From contig JAETXT010000006.1 in assembly GCA_019188255.1 (NCBI GenBank), positions 2,542,001 to 2,606,000 on the forward strand: 64,000 bases of DNA, in the 5' to 3' direction. Each line of letters opens with the position of its first letter. Position 1 is the stretch's first letter. Source of the stretch: Verticillium longisporum (taxonomy: Eukaryota; Ascomycota; Sordariomycetes; Glomerellales; Plectosphaerellaceae). A model generated the notes under the pieces. The model did no database searches. It saw nothing but the letters and a program-made list of their open reading frames with translations, and had not been told where the DNA came from. This document shows, one piece after another, positions 1 to 11,019 of this stretch. The position numbers and the translations under genes are program-made.

Positions 1-1622
1 CCAACAGCAAGCGCAACGGCTGGGACCCCTACTTCAAGCCAGTCTTCGAGGCCGAGGGCGAGATTATGCTCGCTGCGACTCTGGGCCTGCCCATCGGTAT
101 CCGCTGCGGTCTCCAGATCAGCCAGTGGGACAAGTCCGTCGGTCTCATCGACGAGCCCTCGATCAAGGGTGTTGCGCAGGTGGCTGCCTCCATCGAGCTG
201 ACTGAGGAGAAGAAATTTGCCGCCGGATTCAAGGACATTGACGGCTGCACGGGCATTAGCACCCAGATCAGCTGGAGGAACAAGCTGTTCATTGACATCT
301 TCGGAACCACTGAGATTCCCCTGCTGGACACTGATGATAGACCGCTTGCCCGCGGTTGCATTCCGTAAGTTTTTCCCAACTTATTCGAGAGCTTGTCACC
401 GAGTGAGCACCGACTAACAAGAAGCAGCCTCCCTGGTGTTCCTGGCCAGGAGCCTTCCGCCACCGCCGACCCTACGGCTTCTGCCACGCCTTCCAACCCC
501 GCGACTCCGTCCAACCCCGCAACCCCTGGAACGTCCAACCTTCCTACGGATCCCGAGAACCCAACTGATCCTACCGATCCTGAGGGGCCCACCGATCCCA
601 CCGACCCCGTGGACCCCGAGGACCCCACTGATCCCACCGACCCCGAGGATCCCACCGATCCCGAGGATCCCACCGACCCCGAGGATCCCACCGACCCCGA
701 GGATCCCACTGAACCCACCGACCCCGAGGAGAACCCGGAGGACGGCGGCGAGGAGAACCCCGAAGACAGTGGCGAGGAGAACCCCGAAGACGGTGGCGAG
801 GAGAACCCCGAGGATGTCGATGGTGGCTCTGAGGAGGACTTCGAGAACTCTGACTTCCAGGAAGCCACCAAGGTCCGCGCTCGTCAGGCAACCACATCTG
901 CTGTGGTTACCACCCCTGCAAACATCACGGGCAAGGTCGTCGACATCACCTCCAAGATCAAGGGCAATGGCACCAGCGTCCTGAGCTACACCCCTGAGAC
1001 CCTCCCCAACCGCCCTTACAACACAAGCACCGGTTATGACCTTGCGCTTCTAGTTGATCCTGAGGCCACTACCATGATCGTCTCCTGCTCCAACGGCAAC
1101 ATGTACGCCTTTGGTGTCGATGGCGAGGATAATGAGCACTGCTCTGAGATGTGGTCGGCCAAGAACGACGTCCTCGTCACCGACGGTAGCCAGCGTCTCA
1201 TGCATTACTACAACAACTCCATGTCCGCCGTCGGCGTCTCTCGCCTCCGTCTCGACGACCAGGAGAACATCCCCTCGGCTGGTGTCGTCGTCGCCTTTGC
1301 TCCCTATAGCGAGGATGACAAGACCGATGACTACTTCTACCTGGCTGTCGATCCCAATGAGCAGGTTTTCTACCTGCTTGTCTGTGACTTTGAGGACAAC
1401 TCGGGTTCCAAGATCTTCCTCGCCAAGGACCCTGAGGACGGTGCCGCCATGCTCATGAGCGAGGATCTCCAGTACACTGTCACTGGTGGCAAGGTCACCG
1501 GATGCTACCCGCTCACCCTGATGCAGGGCGAGTACGCGGCCGGCGACGACTACACGACCCTCAGCGAGGCTTCTGACTCGGAGGAGTGGGACCTTGAGGA
1601 TGACTGGTTTGAGGAGGAGTGA
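1..1622 (+). CDS. acidic Pro/Asp-repeat protein, 3' part (DUF7223-like N-terminal segment)
   Basis: The gene enters from the left edge already in frame (reading from base 3). A 63-bp intron at 365-427 (GTAAGT donor, CTAAC branch motif, CAG acceptor) joins cleanly to the second exon, which ends with TGA at 1620-1622. The first visible 120 residues resemble the all-beta segment fungal annotations call DUF7223; this is from memory and tentative. A low-complexity region of DPTDPED and EENPEDGG repeats follows, then a folded C-terminal domain of about 240 residues with two conserved-looking cysteines and a very acidic tail. It is probably a secreted or wall-associated protein, because the repeats look like an extended spacer. 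The start, and any signal peptide, lie outside the window. Function unknown. Confidence 0.72.
556..821 (+). repeat. in-frame coding tandem repeats (DPTDPED units, then four 24-bp units)
   Basis: From about 556 the coding strand repeats short GAT-CCC-ACC / GAC-CCC-GAG units. From 726 to 821 there are four near-identical 24-bp units encoding EENPEDGG-type octapeptides. All keep frame, so this is a coding minisatellite likely to vary in length between isolates. Confidence 0.8.
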
Positions 1623-2786
1623 GGCATGAGATGAAGAGAGGAGCAACGACTCACGTCCGCGAAGCATAGTTTCCTCTTTCTAATTTCCTTCACGAGCATA
1701 CGGACGATTGCAAATGGTTCACACTACAAGACTCTCTGATGAGATCGACCGCATGTAAAGTATATCATATATTCTTAATCACTCACCCTGGCTCAAATCT
1801 CCTCATCTTTGTCCTCGTAAACTCTGAGCCCAGCTGGCGGTATTACCTTTCCGAATCTTCCGGCGGGTTGCGAGACTGGCGACTCAAGATTGCCCATAGT
1901 TGCCGTCGTATGCACCCTTGTCTTTGTGAAGTTCCATGTGTCAGTTCAAACTCGCAAGATCGAAGAGCCGGAATGGCCCGGCAAAACGGCACTTTAACTC
2001 AATCCATGCGGGGACAACCAAGATAAACATATTCCGAAATCTGGAGATGGATTTCTGACACGTTTCCCTGGACATCAGACATGGTGATTTCATCCCTGCA
2101 TGCCAAGGATCAGACCTCGTATTAATAGCCCAGGTGCTTGGAAACATTAGTGTAGGTGTGTGCGCGCGCGCCGCCTAAATGCGCCAGCGCTACGCCAACT
2201 GACTCGACACCAGCCCCTAGTAGCGTGATCAAGCGCCTCTCGGGCTTCTCACCGCCGAATCGACCAAAGCAATGTGATATCATAGCGGAGAGAAAGATGT
2301 CATGGGCGAGATGCTCCTTACCAACAGTCCACTGGATATGATGAGTGGTGTGTTTGGCTGCTGTATTTGACGCAAGATTCCCACTCTTGGCATTCAAATC
2401 GGTTTGAATGACGGTATCGATTCACATATGCTCCGAGAGTCTCTTCACACCAAATCTACTGACAAGGCGCCACTTGGAAAGGGGATAGCCATTGATGCCT
2501 GGTAAAGCGGGCAAGGAGATAAAGACCTTCAGGATTGAAGCCATATTTGGTTGGCATGAATCACATGAACACTGTGACGCAAGGACATACAGCCTACAGT
2601 GACAAATGGTGCACCGAAAATGGATCATAAATGTAGTGAATAATAATACTTGAGGTTCTATACACAATGATATGTGAGAGCGGCAAAAGCGCGCATGCTA
2701 CAATAGATTCAGGCTGACATTCGTGATCATTAATATACGGCTTCATCCTTCGCAACCCAGGCCACTTAGACCATCGATGAGGACAT
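1623..2786. other. intergenic, no gene seen
   Basis: This lies between the 3' ends of two convergent genes. No long ORF with protein-like composition was found. It would hold both 3' UTRs. Confidence 0.6.
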
Positions 2787-3687
2787 CTAAGCGCGGGGAG
2801 TGACCCTGTACCAGTAGGCGTAAGGCTCGCCGAGGCACTCGCCGACAGTGACGGCTGTTGCACAAGAGAAATCAGTTTACTGTGCGGATTGAGGAGGCAA
2901 TGGGGAAGACTCGACATACCCTTAAGCTTGAGCCTCTGGACCTCCTTGATCATGGCAGGGAGCAGGGTCTTGACGGTGGTCTCGTGGACGTCGTGAGCGA
3001 GAACGATGCGGTTGTTGGCGACACCGGCCTTGAAGGCGGCGATGGAGGCGGGCATGTCGAACTTCCAGTCGTTGGTGTCCAGGTCGGCATGGATGACGCG
3101 GTAGCCGAGCTCCTTCATGACGGCGAGGGTCTTGGCGTTGTAGTCGAAGTAAGGAGGGCGCATGTAGGTGGGGTAGTAACCGATGAGACGACGGAGCTCG
3201 TTCTCAAAGTCGGTCATCTGCTTGCGGACAGCGGCATCGCTGAGCTGGGTGAGGTAAGGGTGGTCCCAACTATGAAGAGCGTGTTAGCGAGACGCTGTCT
3301 CAGGAACAAGAAACAATGGACGGTAGGTCTCGAAGAAAGACCAGGGTGCGCCAAGACATACGTGTGAGAACCGATCTGGTGGCGGTTGGCGCGCATGCGC
3401 TTGAGGAGAGGAACATAGTTCTTGAGCTCGCCAAAGTTCTTGCCGTTGAGGAAGAAGGTACCCTTCATGCCGGCGGCCTCGAGCTGGTTGACGGCGTTCT
3501 CGGTCCAAATGTGAGGGCCATCGTCGAAGGTCAAGGCGATGGTGTTGGGAACGGTGCACTTGAAGATGGCGACGCCGTTGGGCAGGTTCTGCCTCTTCTC
3601 GATGGTGGCCAGGTCCTTGGTGATGGGCGAGGCGGTGGCACCGACGACCAGGAGGCCGAGCACGCAGTTGCGGAGGTTGACAAACAT
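2787..3687 (-). CDS. chitin deacetylase (CE4, NodB domain), secreted
   Basis: Three exons (3687-3362, 3269-2920, 2854-2787) give 247 residues, close to the size of the Colletotrichum lindemuthianum enzyme. Introns have GTATGT donors and CATAG/ACAG acceptors. A signal peptide (residues 1-20) precedes a KR site at 31-32 that suits Kex2 cleavage. All CE4 motifs are visible: TFDDGP at 53-58 (catalytic base and metal Asp), HQIGSHTWDH at 103-112 (metal histidines), RPPY at 146-149, DLDTNDW at 171-177 and LAHD at 199-202. The C-terminus has the AVTVGECLG signature typical of the family. By family knowledge it removes N-acetyl groups from chitin oligomers or wall chitin, a reaction that helps plant- or insect-associated fungi avoid chitin recognition. 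The start at 3687 is chosen over an upstream ATG because it begins the signal peptide. Confidence 0.93.
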
Positions 3688-5084
3688 TATGTTAGGTTGC
3701 GTTAAACGAATGTAGGTGTTGAGCGAGTGTGGGCAGTGCAAACGACTGTGAGGTGGAACGAAGGCTTCAGAAGTCTCGGCTGTCTTCTATCAGAAATCCA
3801 CGATGGATGGGGGCCATGATCCCTTTTACTTATAAACATTCAAGGCGCTGGCGAAAGCCCCCAAAAGAGGCACAGTAACCGGGGCCAAGAGACCGACACC
3901 AGCCCAACAACACAAGGACCAGGTATCATGCGTCAGAACGTTTAGCGAGCGGAGAGAAAAAAAAAACTACATCTGCAGCTCTGACCAGTGTACCCTGTCT
4001 AGTGTGAATTGCTTCTATCCAGGGGGGCACTCATCAGGCAGGTCAGGGGGTGAGGGTATGGCGTCGGAGTGGCTGCCTCGCCTCGATCAAATCGCGGCCA
4101 CACGACAATCAGTGGGACACCACACGGATCGAAAGACAACCTTAACGAGCACCACATGAGCACAATGTGGTGAGCTGAGGCGGGCCAGGGGCACTGGATG
4201 AGTGCTTGTGGTTGCCCGCCCTGATGAGGTTAGCCCTCACCTTGCGATCCCCTGGTGCAGCTCGTATTACCGCCAGGGCCTAAAGCAGCCTAGTTCTTGG
4301 CACCCGTAATCTCACGGACACTTGGTCGAGGAGCCTGAGCGGCGCGCGATGATGGTTACCTAGAACCTTTCCACACAGCGGGTTCTAGGGCTCGGCGTGG
4401 CGGCTTCACCGGATGGGCCAGGCCCCCCCCCTTTCGCACCTATTTATTGGCAGCGCTAGTAGCCCCCAAAGTCGCTCTTGTGGTGGGTTGTTTGGGACCT
4501 GCGGTTGGCACTCAAGCCGGCCTCTCCACACGCCAGCGCACCCGTCGCGCCGCTTCATGTTCGGGCCTGGAGCTAGGCCGAGGGGCAATAGGGGGACACA
4601 AAAGCACGGCTATGGGGTCAGTCATGGGGTGATGGTGGGATGAGCGGTTGTTTCCAGGGATTCGAGACGGCACATTTGTGCATGGTCAGCCACTTGGCGT
4701 CCATCATCGTGAACTCGTGAGCAGAAGGATCCCGAGACTATTCGACCGTGCGTCATGCGCGTGGCAACTGATCCCTTTCGGTTCGAGTCCCGTCGGCGGT
4801 TGCGAGAAGGAGGAGGAGGGGCGAAAGGAGGAAAATGAAGGGGAAAAAAATTGCGGAATCACGATTAGGGTAGGAGGAAAGGCCTCGGCTGACCACCCAT
4901 TCAGCAAGGCCAGTGTGGTTGCTGTGCCGCACGACTTGAGGTCGATAACGCCCCTATTGGCGTTCGGGCGGGAGAAGCAGGGGGCATTGTGGCGGAGGAT
5001 CAATCTCATCTCCGACCTACATCTCTCTCTGCCGCCTGCTGCCATGGCATGAGAAGACAAATCAGATCTCTGTGCACGCATGAT

Positions 5085-5121
5085 GTGCTGTGCTGTGCTA
5101 TGCTGTGCTGTGCTGTGCTGA
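5085..5121 (+). repeat. pentanucleotide microsatellite (GTGCT)n
   Basis: About seven tandem copies of GTGCT, one with a G-to-A change. Confidence 0.85.
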
Positions 5122-5274
5122 GCTACCACTCTTTCTCCAAGACCAAGATCGAGCGAGCCGTTCCGACGGAGGATGTGGCATTCAATCATTGTGTTTCAAC
5201 CGGGATAAGGTTTCTTTGTCCATCGTCTCATCAGGCTATAGCCCCCCTTTCCCCCTTTCCCCTGATTCCCAGTC

Positions 5275-5311
5275 AGGTACATGTACCTCTCGGGCAAGGT
5301 ACATGTACTTT
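5275..5311. repeat. two copies of palindrome GGTACATGTAC
   Basis: AGGTACATGTACCT (5275-5288) is a perfect 14-bp palindrome. A second copy of the core follows at 5298-5308 after a 9-bp gap. It could be a paired binding site for a dimeric regulator; no nearby start codon identifies a target. Confidence 0.6.
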
Positions 5312-5763
5312 TGGCTTTAAGCATATTAAGCATGAGTCAAATGGCGCCAGCACGGCCCCCGACGACTCCTCAGTGGTGACTTGGTGGTGAAGCAACAGTG
5401 ATTGAGACATTTCCTTGAAGCCCCCTCCTCCTTGTCCTCAGAGCGCTCAAAAGATTCCCGGGTGGCCAAGAGTCTCTTCCACGGTATCGGTCGCGCTTCT
5501 TCTTCTAAGCCAAGCAGGCAAGGGCAAGAAAGCACTTCAGGTGACTGACAGGGCATGGTAAGGTTGGGACGATTGGCTCTGGGCCTCGCTTGTTTGCGAG
5601 ACACAGGCCTCTCGATGCAACACGCCACGGCGCAACATGCAGCCTTACAGGTGGGTGGTCACTGGCTAGCCCGGCTGGTCAGTAGAGGAGATGTATGCCC
5701 TGTCACAACGAGAACCTAGCAGCCGCTTGACACCACCACCACCACCATCGTCATCGCATCTCG

Positions 5764-5784
5764 TTTTTTTTTTTTTTTTTTTTG
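5764..5784 (+). repeat. poly-T tract (T21)
   Basis: An uninterrupted run of 21 T, preceded by a short CAC repeat. Such tracts in fungi often lie in promoters and exclude nucleosomes. Confidence 0.8.
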
Positions 5785-7593
5785 CCTGCTCCGCCGCCCA
5801 GTTCCCAGGAGGTTAACCTTAATGCCCGAGACACCCCTGTTTGGTCGTATTATTGGAGGAACCTAGAGTCTTGCCTCAAAACTTCTCGAGTCTTGCGGCG
5901 CGTTGATCACTTTTCGAATCCGGTCTCAACGTCCCGATATCCCGCGCCCTGGAGCACAGGGTCCATAGAGCCCAGGAACAAGAGGAACCAGCCCCTGGAC
6001 CAGGCTATGTGCGGTGAATGGCACTGTACCTACATACTGCCCCTGCATAACCGACAAATCCCGTCGGAAAACCCGTCTAAATGGCAGTCGGCAGTTTCTT
6101 GGGTCGCAGCAGCGCCTGCAATCCGTCCCTTCATGCATCTCTTGCCGCTTTCCGTCACCGAGCCTTCTGCCAAGTTCTTGGCTCTCCTCGTAGGCCAAGC
6201 GCTTTCGATACCCGCCCGAAGGCAGCGACTCCGGAAATAGAGGCCTTCCCACCCTCGTGCATCCCCCCTTCGGCCCTGCCCCTCACGCATGATCACTGCC
6301 CACAGCAATGAGTAATACGGGGCTCCTCGCAGTTGAGGCATTCGGCTCTCGGGGGCCTCACACCCTACTTGGCAAAGCACGCCGCCCTCACGCGCCGCGA
6401 CCGATGCAACCTTGGGAAGGACGGCGGGGTTCGTATCTGTGCGCCGAGGCGTGCGAGTCGGAGCGCGTATTTGCTCTCAGCTGCCCGGCGTGGGCTGCTG
6501 GAGCGGGATGCGACGTCGAAGCCCCAATAACGGGTTTCTAGCATTACAGTCGCCCGGTCGGCATGCAGGGCGTGAGCACGGCGCCAAGACCGATGATATG
6601 ATGGTCAGCCCGCAGCTTGTGCTTGGTGGTTGTCATCGGACCTTGAGAAGGACGATGACATGGAGCGATGGAGCGTTGAAGCCTTAATTCTCGGTCGATG
6701 CGGTTTCGATCGGCGGAACTACTACCAGCTTGACAGATATTGGCTGACTCTGCATGCGAAGCGTTGTCATGTGTCTGTCCTGCTGCCATCTTGGAGACCC
6801 AGGTATCGTATGGATCCACGTATAGACTGGTCGACGTGGGACAATCCGCGGATTACCGAACTGTCACTGCCAAGACCACGACAGAGCGGACTATGGACCT
6901 TGCTTTTGGAGATTCGACACGACGATAAGGGGTAGTTGAGCACTAGGTATCTTGGCGTTGAGTCGAAGTAAAGAGTTTTACTAACTGTGGCCATGTCAAA
7001 TGCAGGAGGCCCAAAACGGAACCATACTCTGATGTAACTTGTTGTCTATATCACTCTGTGGTAATGCGAAGGACGATGAACAATGACCTGATGTGCTCAT
7101 TGGTAGTTCTCTTGGACGGTAGAAAATCGACTTTCCCGCTCAATTACCTCTGGAACCAGTTGGTGTGGTGACTGCGGGTGCTGGCCCGAATTGAAAAGAA
7201 CTAACAGGTCAGATTCAAAGTTGGGAGTCTACGGAGTAATGAACGTAGCAAGAGCAAGACCACACATGGTCACGAAGAATAGCTCTGTGCTCCGTCCTCT
7301 CGGTATATAACTATCATTGACTGAGCTGTCAACCAAATCTTGGACAGAGGCGAAAAGCGGTTGGATAGATCTTTCGCCAACAACGGCCGTAAACTACAAG
7401 GGTTGACAGCAACACAAAGAGCCAGCGCTATCTTGAGTTCACAGGGCCCGAAGTTTTAATTCATAAGGTCGAAACCCGGTCTTCAGCTATGGACAGTCGC
7501 CGTGCTTCCGTCATTCGAAAGCTAACTTCTAACCTGAAACCTGAGGTCCGTCGTGGCAAGCAAATGCCGTGCAAATCAGATAAAGAAAGGCCA

Positions 7594-9526
7594 TCAGAGT
7601 TTGACGTGCTCATCTTCAGCATCCACACCAGCCTGCTTGGCCTCGGCGTCCTGAATCCTGCGCTCCAAATCGTGAGACGTCGCCTGCGAGGGGTCCATCC
7701 TGGGCACAAACAGAGGTGCCTCAGTGAAGAGGTACCTCATCTCTTCCAGCGGGCGCCTGGCCGTCTCGGGCAGGAATGCCCAGAAGAAGATAGCGTTGGT
7801 GAAGTTGCACACCTGCAAAAATTGGTTAGCATCGAAGCCAGCGCATTTGGCATGGAGACAGAACTCACGATGAACAGAATGTACCACCTCCAGCCAATGC
7901 CATCCTTGTCGTCGAGAGCAACACTAGTGGTCTGGCCGATCATGGTGTTGAAGGCGAAGCTCGTCATGGTGGCGATCGAAACACCCTTGGAACGTGTCTT
8001 GGTGTCGAAAATCTCGGCGGGGATAATCCATGACAGAGGACCGCACGTGGCGCTGAACGAGAAGTTGTACAGCCAGGTCATAGCGATAAAGCCCCATGAG
8101 GCGCCAATGTTGCTCGAGGCACCATCCAGGGAGGATACTTGGCCAGCAGAATCGTGGCGATGATGAAGCAGACGGCATTCAGCAGGTTGCCACCAATGAG
8201 CGGGAAGCGACGGCCCGTCTTATCGATGAACAGAATCGTGAGGAACTGGGCGAACAAGGCCTGACAGCGTCGCAGTTAGTAATTCCATCATAACGGCACG
8301 CCACACGAGGCAGACAGCGGAGCACTTACAATGCAGGAGGAGATCGCCTGGTACTTGAGCGCATCGTCACCCGCAATGCCAATCTTCTCGTAAATGGCGA
8401 GGGAGTAGTACTGAATGGCCGAGACACCTGTCATCTGGACAGTGGCCTGTAGGGCGCAAGCGAGGAAGAGGCGACGGAAGCACGAGCGGTCAGTGAACAG
8501 CTCGGCGTACGACTTGGCTGAACCCTCCCTCTCGATAGTGATCGTATCCTCGATCTGAGAAAATTCGGCCACAACCCAAGCATCGTTGACATCGCCGTGT
8601 GCGTGAAGCTTGGCCAGAGTCTGAAGGCCCTCTTCGGTGCGGCCATTTTGAATCAGCCAGCGAGGTGACTCAGGGAACAGCAGGATCAGCAGGGCCAGGA
8701 TGCCAGCAGGGACATTCTGAATACCAAGACTGACACGCCACTGGTTGTTGTCGTCGGCCGCAAATCCGATGTAGGAGCCTGGAGAAATACTGTTAGTCTT
8801 GCTGATGGTGTGATTGACTCGGCGGGTTGGCAAGGGAACAACAAGACCAGAGCTGTGCAGCTGAACTCGCAAAAGGTAGCCACAGCTGTCAGTCCAAGCG
8901 AACATGTGTATTAGCACGTACCGTATGAGATCCAAGCTGCCGCAAGGGCACCAATACCCAACATGAATTGCTGGAGAGCCGTGACACGGCCACGAATGTC
9001 GGGGTGGCAAAGTTCGCCCTGCAAGATCGAGTCAGCATGATTCGGAAGCCGCGTTGATTCGAATATGGCACGCCCAACTCACCTGATAAACTGGAATGAT
9101 CATGCACAAAACTCCGACACCAACACCAGCAAGGGTACGACCGGCCATGAGAAAGGCAATGTTCTTGCCGATGGTCTGAAGGGTTCCGCCGAGGAGGAAG
9201 AAGGCAGCGCCGATCAGGATCGTGAGACGTCGGCCAAAGCGATCACCAGCCCAACCGGCAATACCAGCACCGCAGAACGCTCCACCCGTGAAAACACTAA
9301 CGACGGCGCCGCTGCGATTGTGTCAGAACGGGCACGGGGGAGAGCTCGTCTGGGCGAAACGAATTCTGTTGACTTACATCTCGGCTGGATCTTCGCCAAA
9401 CTTGGACTTGAAGGATGGCGATCCAATGACCTGGGCGATGACACCAAGATCATAACCAAACGTCAGGGAGCCGAGCGACGCGAAGACGCTGACGAGAAAT
9501 TGGTACCATTTAGGAGGGAGAGCCAT
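7594..9526 (-). CDS. MFS sugar transporter, six exons, one-base frameshift in exon 5
   Basis: Exons on the minus strand: 9526-9378, 9311-9083, 9018-8922, 8778-8330, 8260-7869, 7812-7594. All five introns have clean GT/AG borders. The product is a 12-helix hexose-type permease of the major facilitator superfamily in the plasma membrane. Visible signatures are GDRFGRR after TM2, PESPRWL near the central loop, DKTGRR after TM8 and PETARRPLEEM after TM12. The spliced length is 1,535 nt, one short of 512 codons. In exon 5 the frame encoding LLAKYPP and the frame encoding GASSNIGASWGF differ by one base near 8124-8136, next to a CCC run. Everything else is intact, so this is either a very recent pseudogene or an assembly indel. 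The substrate is not determined. Confidence 0.88.
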
Positions 9527-10939
9527 GGTGACGACGATGATGGTTGGTGCGATGCGCGCGCGAGACAAGGCAATAGCATCTCTGGGCAAACGTATTCAAA
9601 CCGAAGCGCGTCCTCTTGGGCTATATATTTGGCACGTCTCCCCTCGTTGCCCAGAGAGCCGAGTCCCGAGAATCGCCTGACGAGGACTCGGCCGTCTTTT
9701 GCTGTGTCGCACTACGCCCGGGGTAGCTGGCCCCGGAATATGATGACATTGTCCAATAAAAGTTCTTTTTCTGTGCGGGGGACCCCAGATGAAGATAGCG
9801 CGTCCGGAGAACGTAACGGCAATTGGACAAGGATGAGAGCCGACACTCGAGGCGGTTTGCGTCAAGCTTCTGGGGGCTCCAGATGCGCACCACTCAGCGG
9901 CGAGGACGGCCGCGTCGAAGCTTTGACATGCCAACAGCCTGATCAACCATCATTGGCTTGAGCTGTCGTGTGGCTTGCCCGGGACTTGGAGGATGCGGGT
10001 GGATGGACGGGGAAATTGAAGCCGCATGACTTCATTCGACTTGTTGGTTGACGACCTTGGGCAGTGAGGCGTCACCTAGACGCTATTGGACTGTAGCGCT
10101 CGATATGCGCTCCTGTCGGGATGCAGCTGGATAGCTCGTCGCATGTTTCGCGACCTCCAGCCATCTCGTAGTATGGCTAAGCGATGCGCGTTCCGACCTG
10201 GTTCGCGCCGCCGTCGCCAAGTCTCGTTGATCACCAGGACAACTTCCACATCAGTGAGCCGACGAGGTATAACCACGTGTGCTTAACCATGGCGCCGGAA
10301 TCCGTCCGAGCTGTCAATTCATCGCCGGCTGTGGCAGAGAGGCTGATCTTCCATGGGGGCGGGTAAATCTAGGCAGTTTGAGCGAGTGCCACCTTGGCCC
10401 CACGAGCCGTACTGGATCGTGCCGAGGACGCGCTTTAACGCTTGAATATGGGGTCGGGACGGGGAGACGGCCGAGGTAACGTGGATGGTGAACAGCTGGT
10501 AGGTTCCACGCCTTACGGGTTTCCTCTATTCCTATTCTAGACAATGTATGTGTCATCTTGGAATTGGCGTCTAATGGACCTTTGTTGCATGGACAGCCTC
10601 CGTCGCTGTTTGTCCGCTCTCATACATATCATCTGCCTTCTCTGACAGTGACCCCATGTTGCACGGGCCATGACTCATGACACGAACAGAACTGCCAAAG
10701 TGTATGGTAGAACATGATTTCCTAACTTCAGGTCAGATGAAACGTAATAACATATCTTCATAGGCCCATACTCGTTCCATACTCTCAGAATTGCCAGCTG
10801 CGTTTTCTATGACTCCTCGAGCCCCAGTTGCTGCGTGAAATATGTCTCTGGCCGGCAAGGAAAGTCAAGCCATTATGGTTAACACTACACAAAAATCCGT
10901 CACATCCGGTAGCAGCATAAATATGCGCCAAGCCCAACG
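9527..10939. other. intergenic, transporter promoter side
   Basis: The upstream region of the sugar transporter. No gene seen. Confidence 0.5.
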
Positions 10940-11019
10940 ACCCCGTTGGCGCAATGGTAGCGCGTCAGCCTCCTATTAAGGCAAGCTGAAGGTTGCGGGT
11001 TCGAGTCCCGTGCGGGGTT
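10940..11019 (+). tRNA. tRNA-Arg (anticodon CCT) with 8-nt intron
   Basis: The fold is complete: acceptor ACCCCGT/GCGGGGT, D arm GCGC-AATGGTA-GCGC, anticodon stem TCAGC/GCTGA, and T arm GCGGG-TTCGAGT-CCCGT with a GGTTCGAGTCC B box. The anticodon loop has 15 nt. It reads as CTCCTA, then an 8-nt intron TTAAGGCA after position 37, then A. After splicing the loop is CTCCTAA with anticodon CCT, which decodes AGG. Confidence 0.88.

Larger units (their letters stand above)
3688..7593. other. 3.9-kb intergenic region with simple repeats and palindromes
   Basis: No ORF here has convincing protein-like composition on either strand. The stretch holds the chitin deacetylase promoter, a TGTGC-type pentamer array, a T21 tract and a pair of GGTACATGTAC palindromes. 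An unrecognised noncoding RNA or multi-exon gene cannot be excluded. Confidence 0.5.

Noticed and set aside
726..821. Regularly spaced 24-bp repeats resembling a small array
   Set aside because: No spacers and the repeats are in-frame coding; eukaryotic DNA, not CRISPR.
29..871. Long minus-strand ORF rich in GSVGS and SSGFSSP repeats
   Set aside because: It is the mirror of the DPTDPED/EENPEDGG coding repeats of the plus-strand gene, which has a clean intron and folded domains.
4785..4805. tRNA-like B box GGTTCGAGTCC
   Set aside because: The T stem does not pair (C opposite C), and no acceptor, D or anticodon arm can be built upstream.
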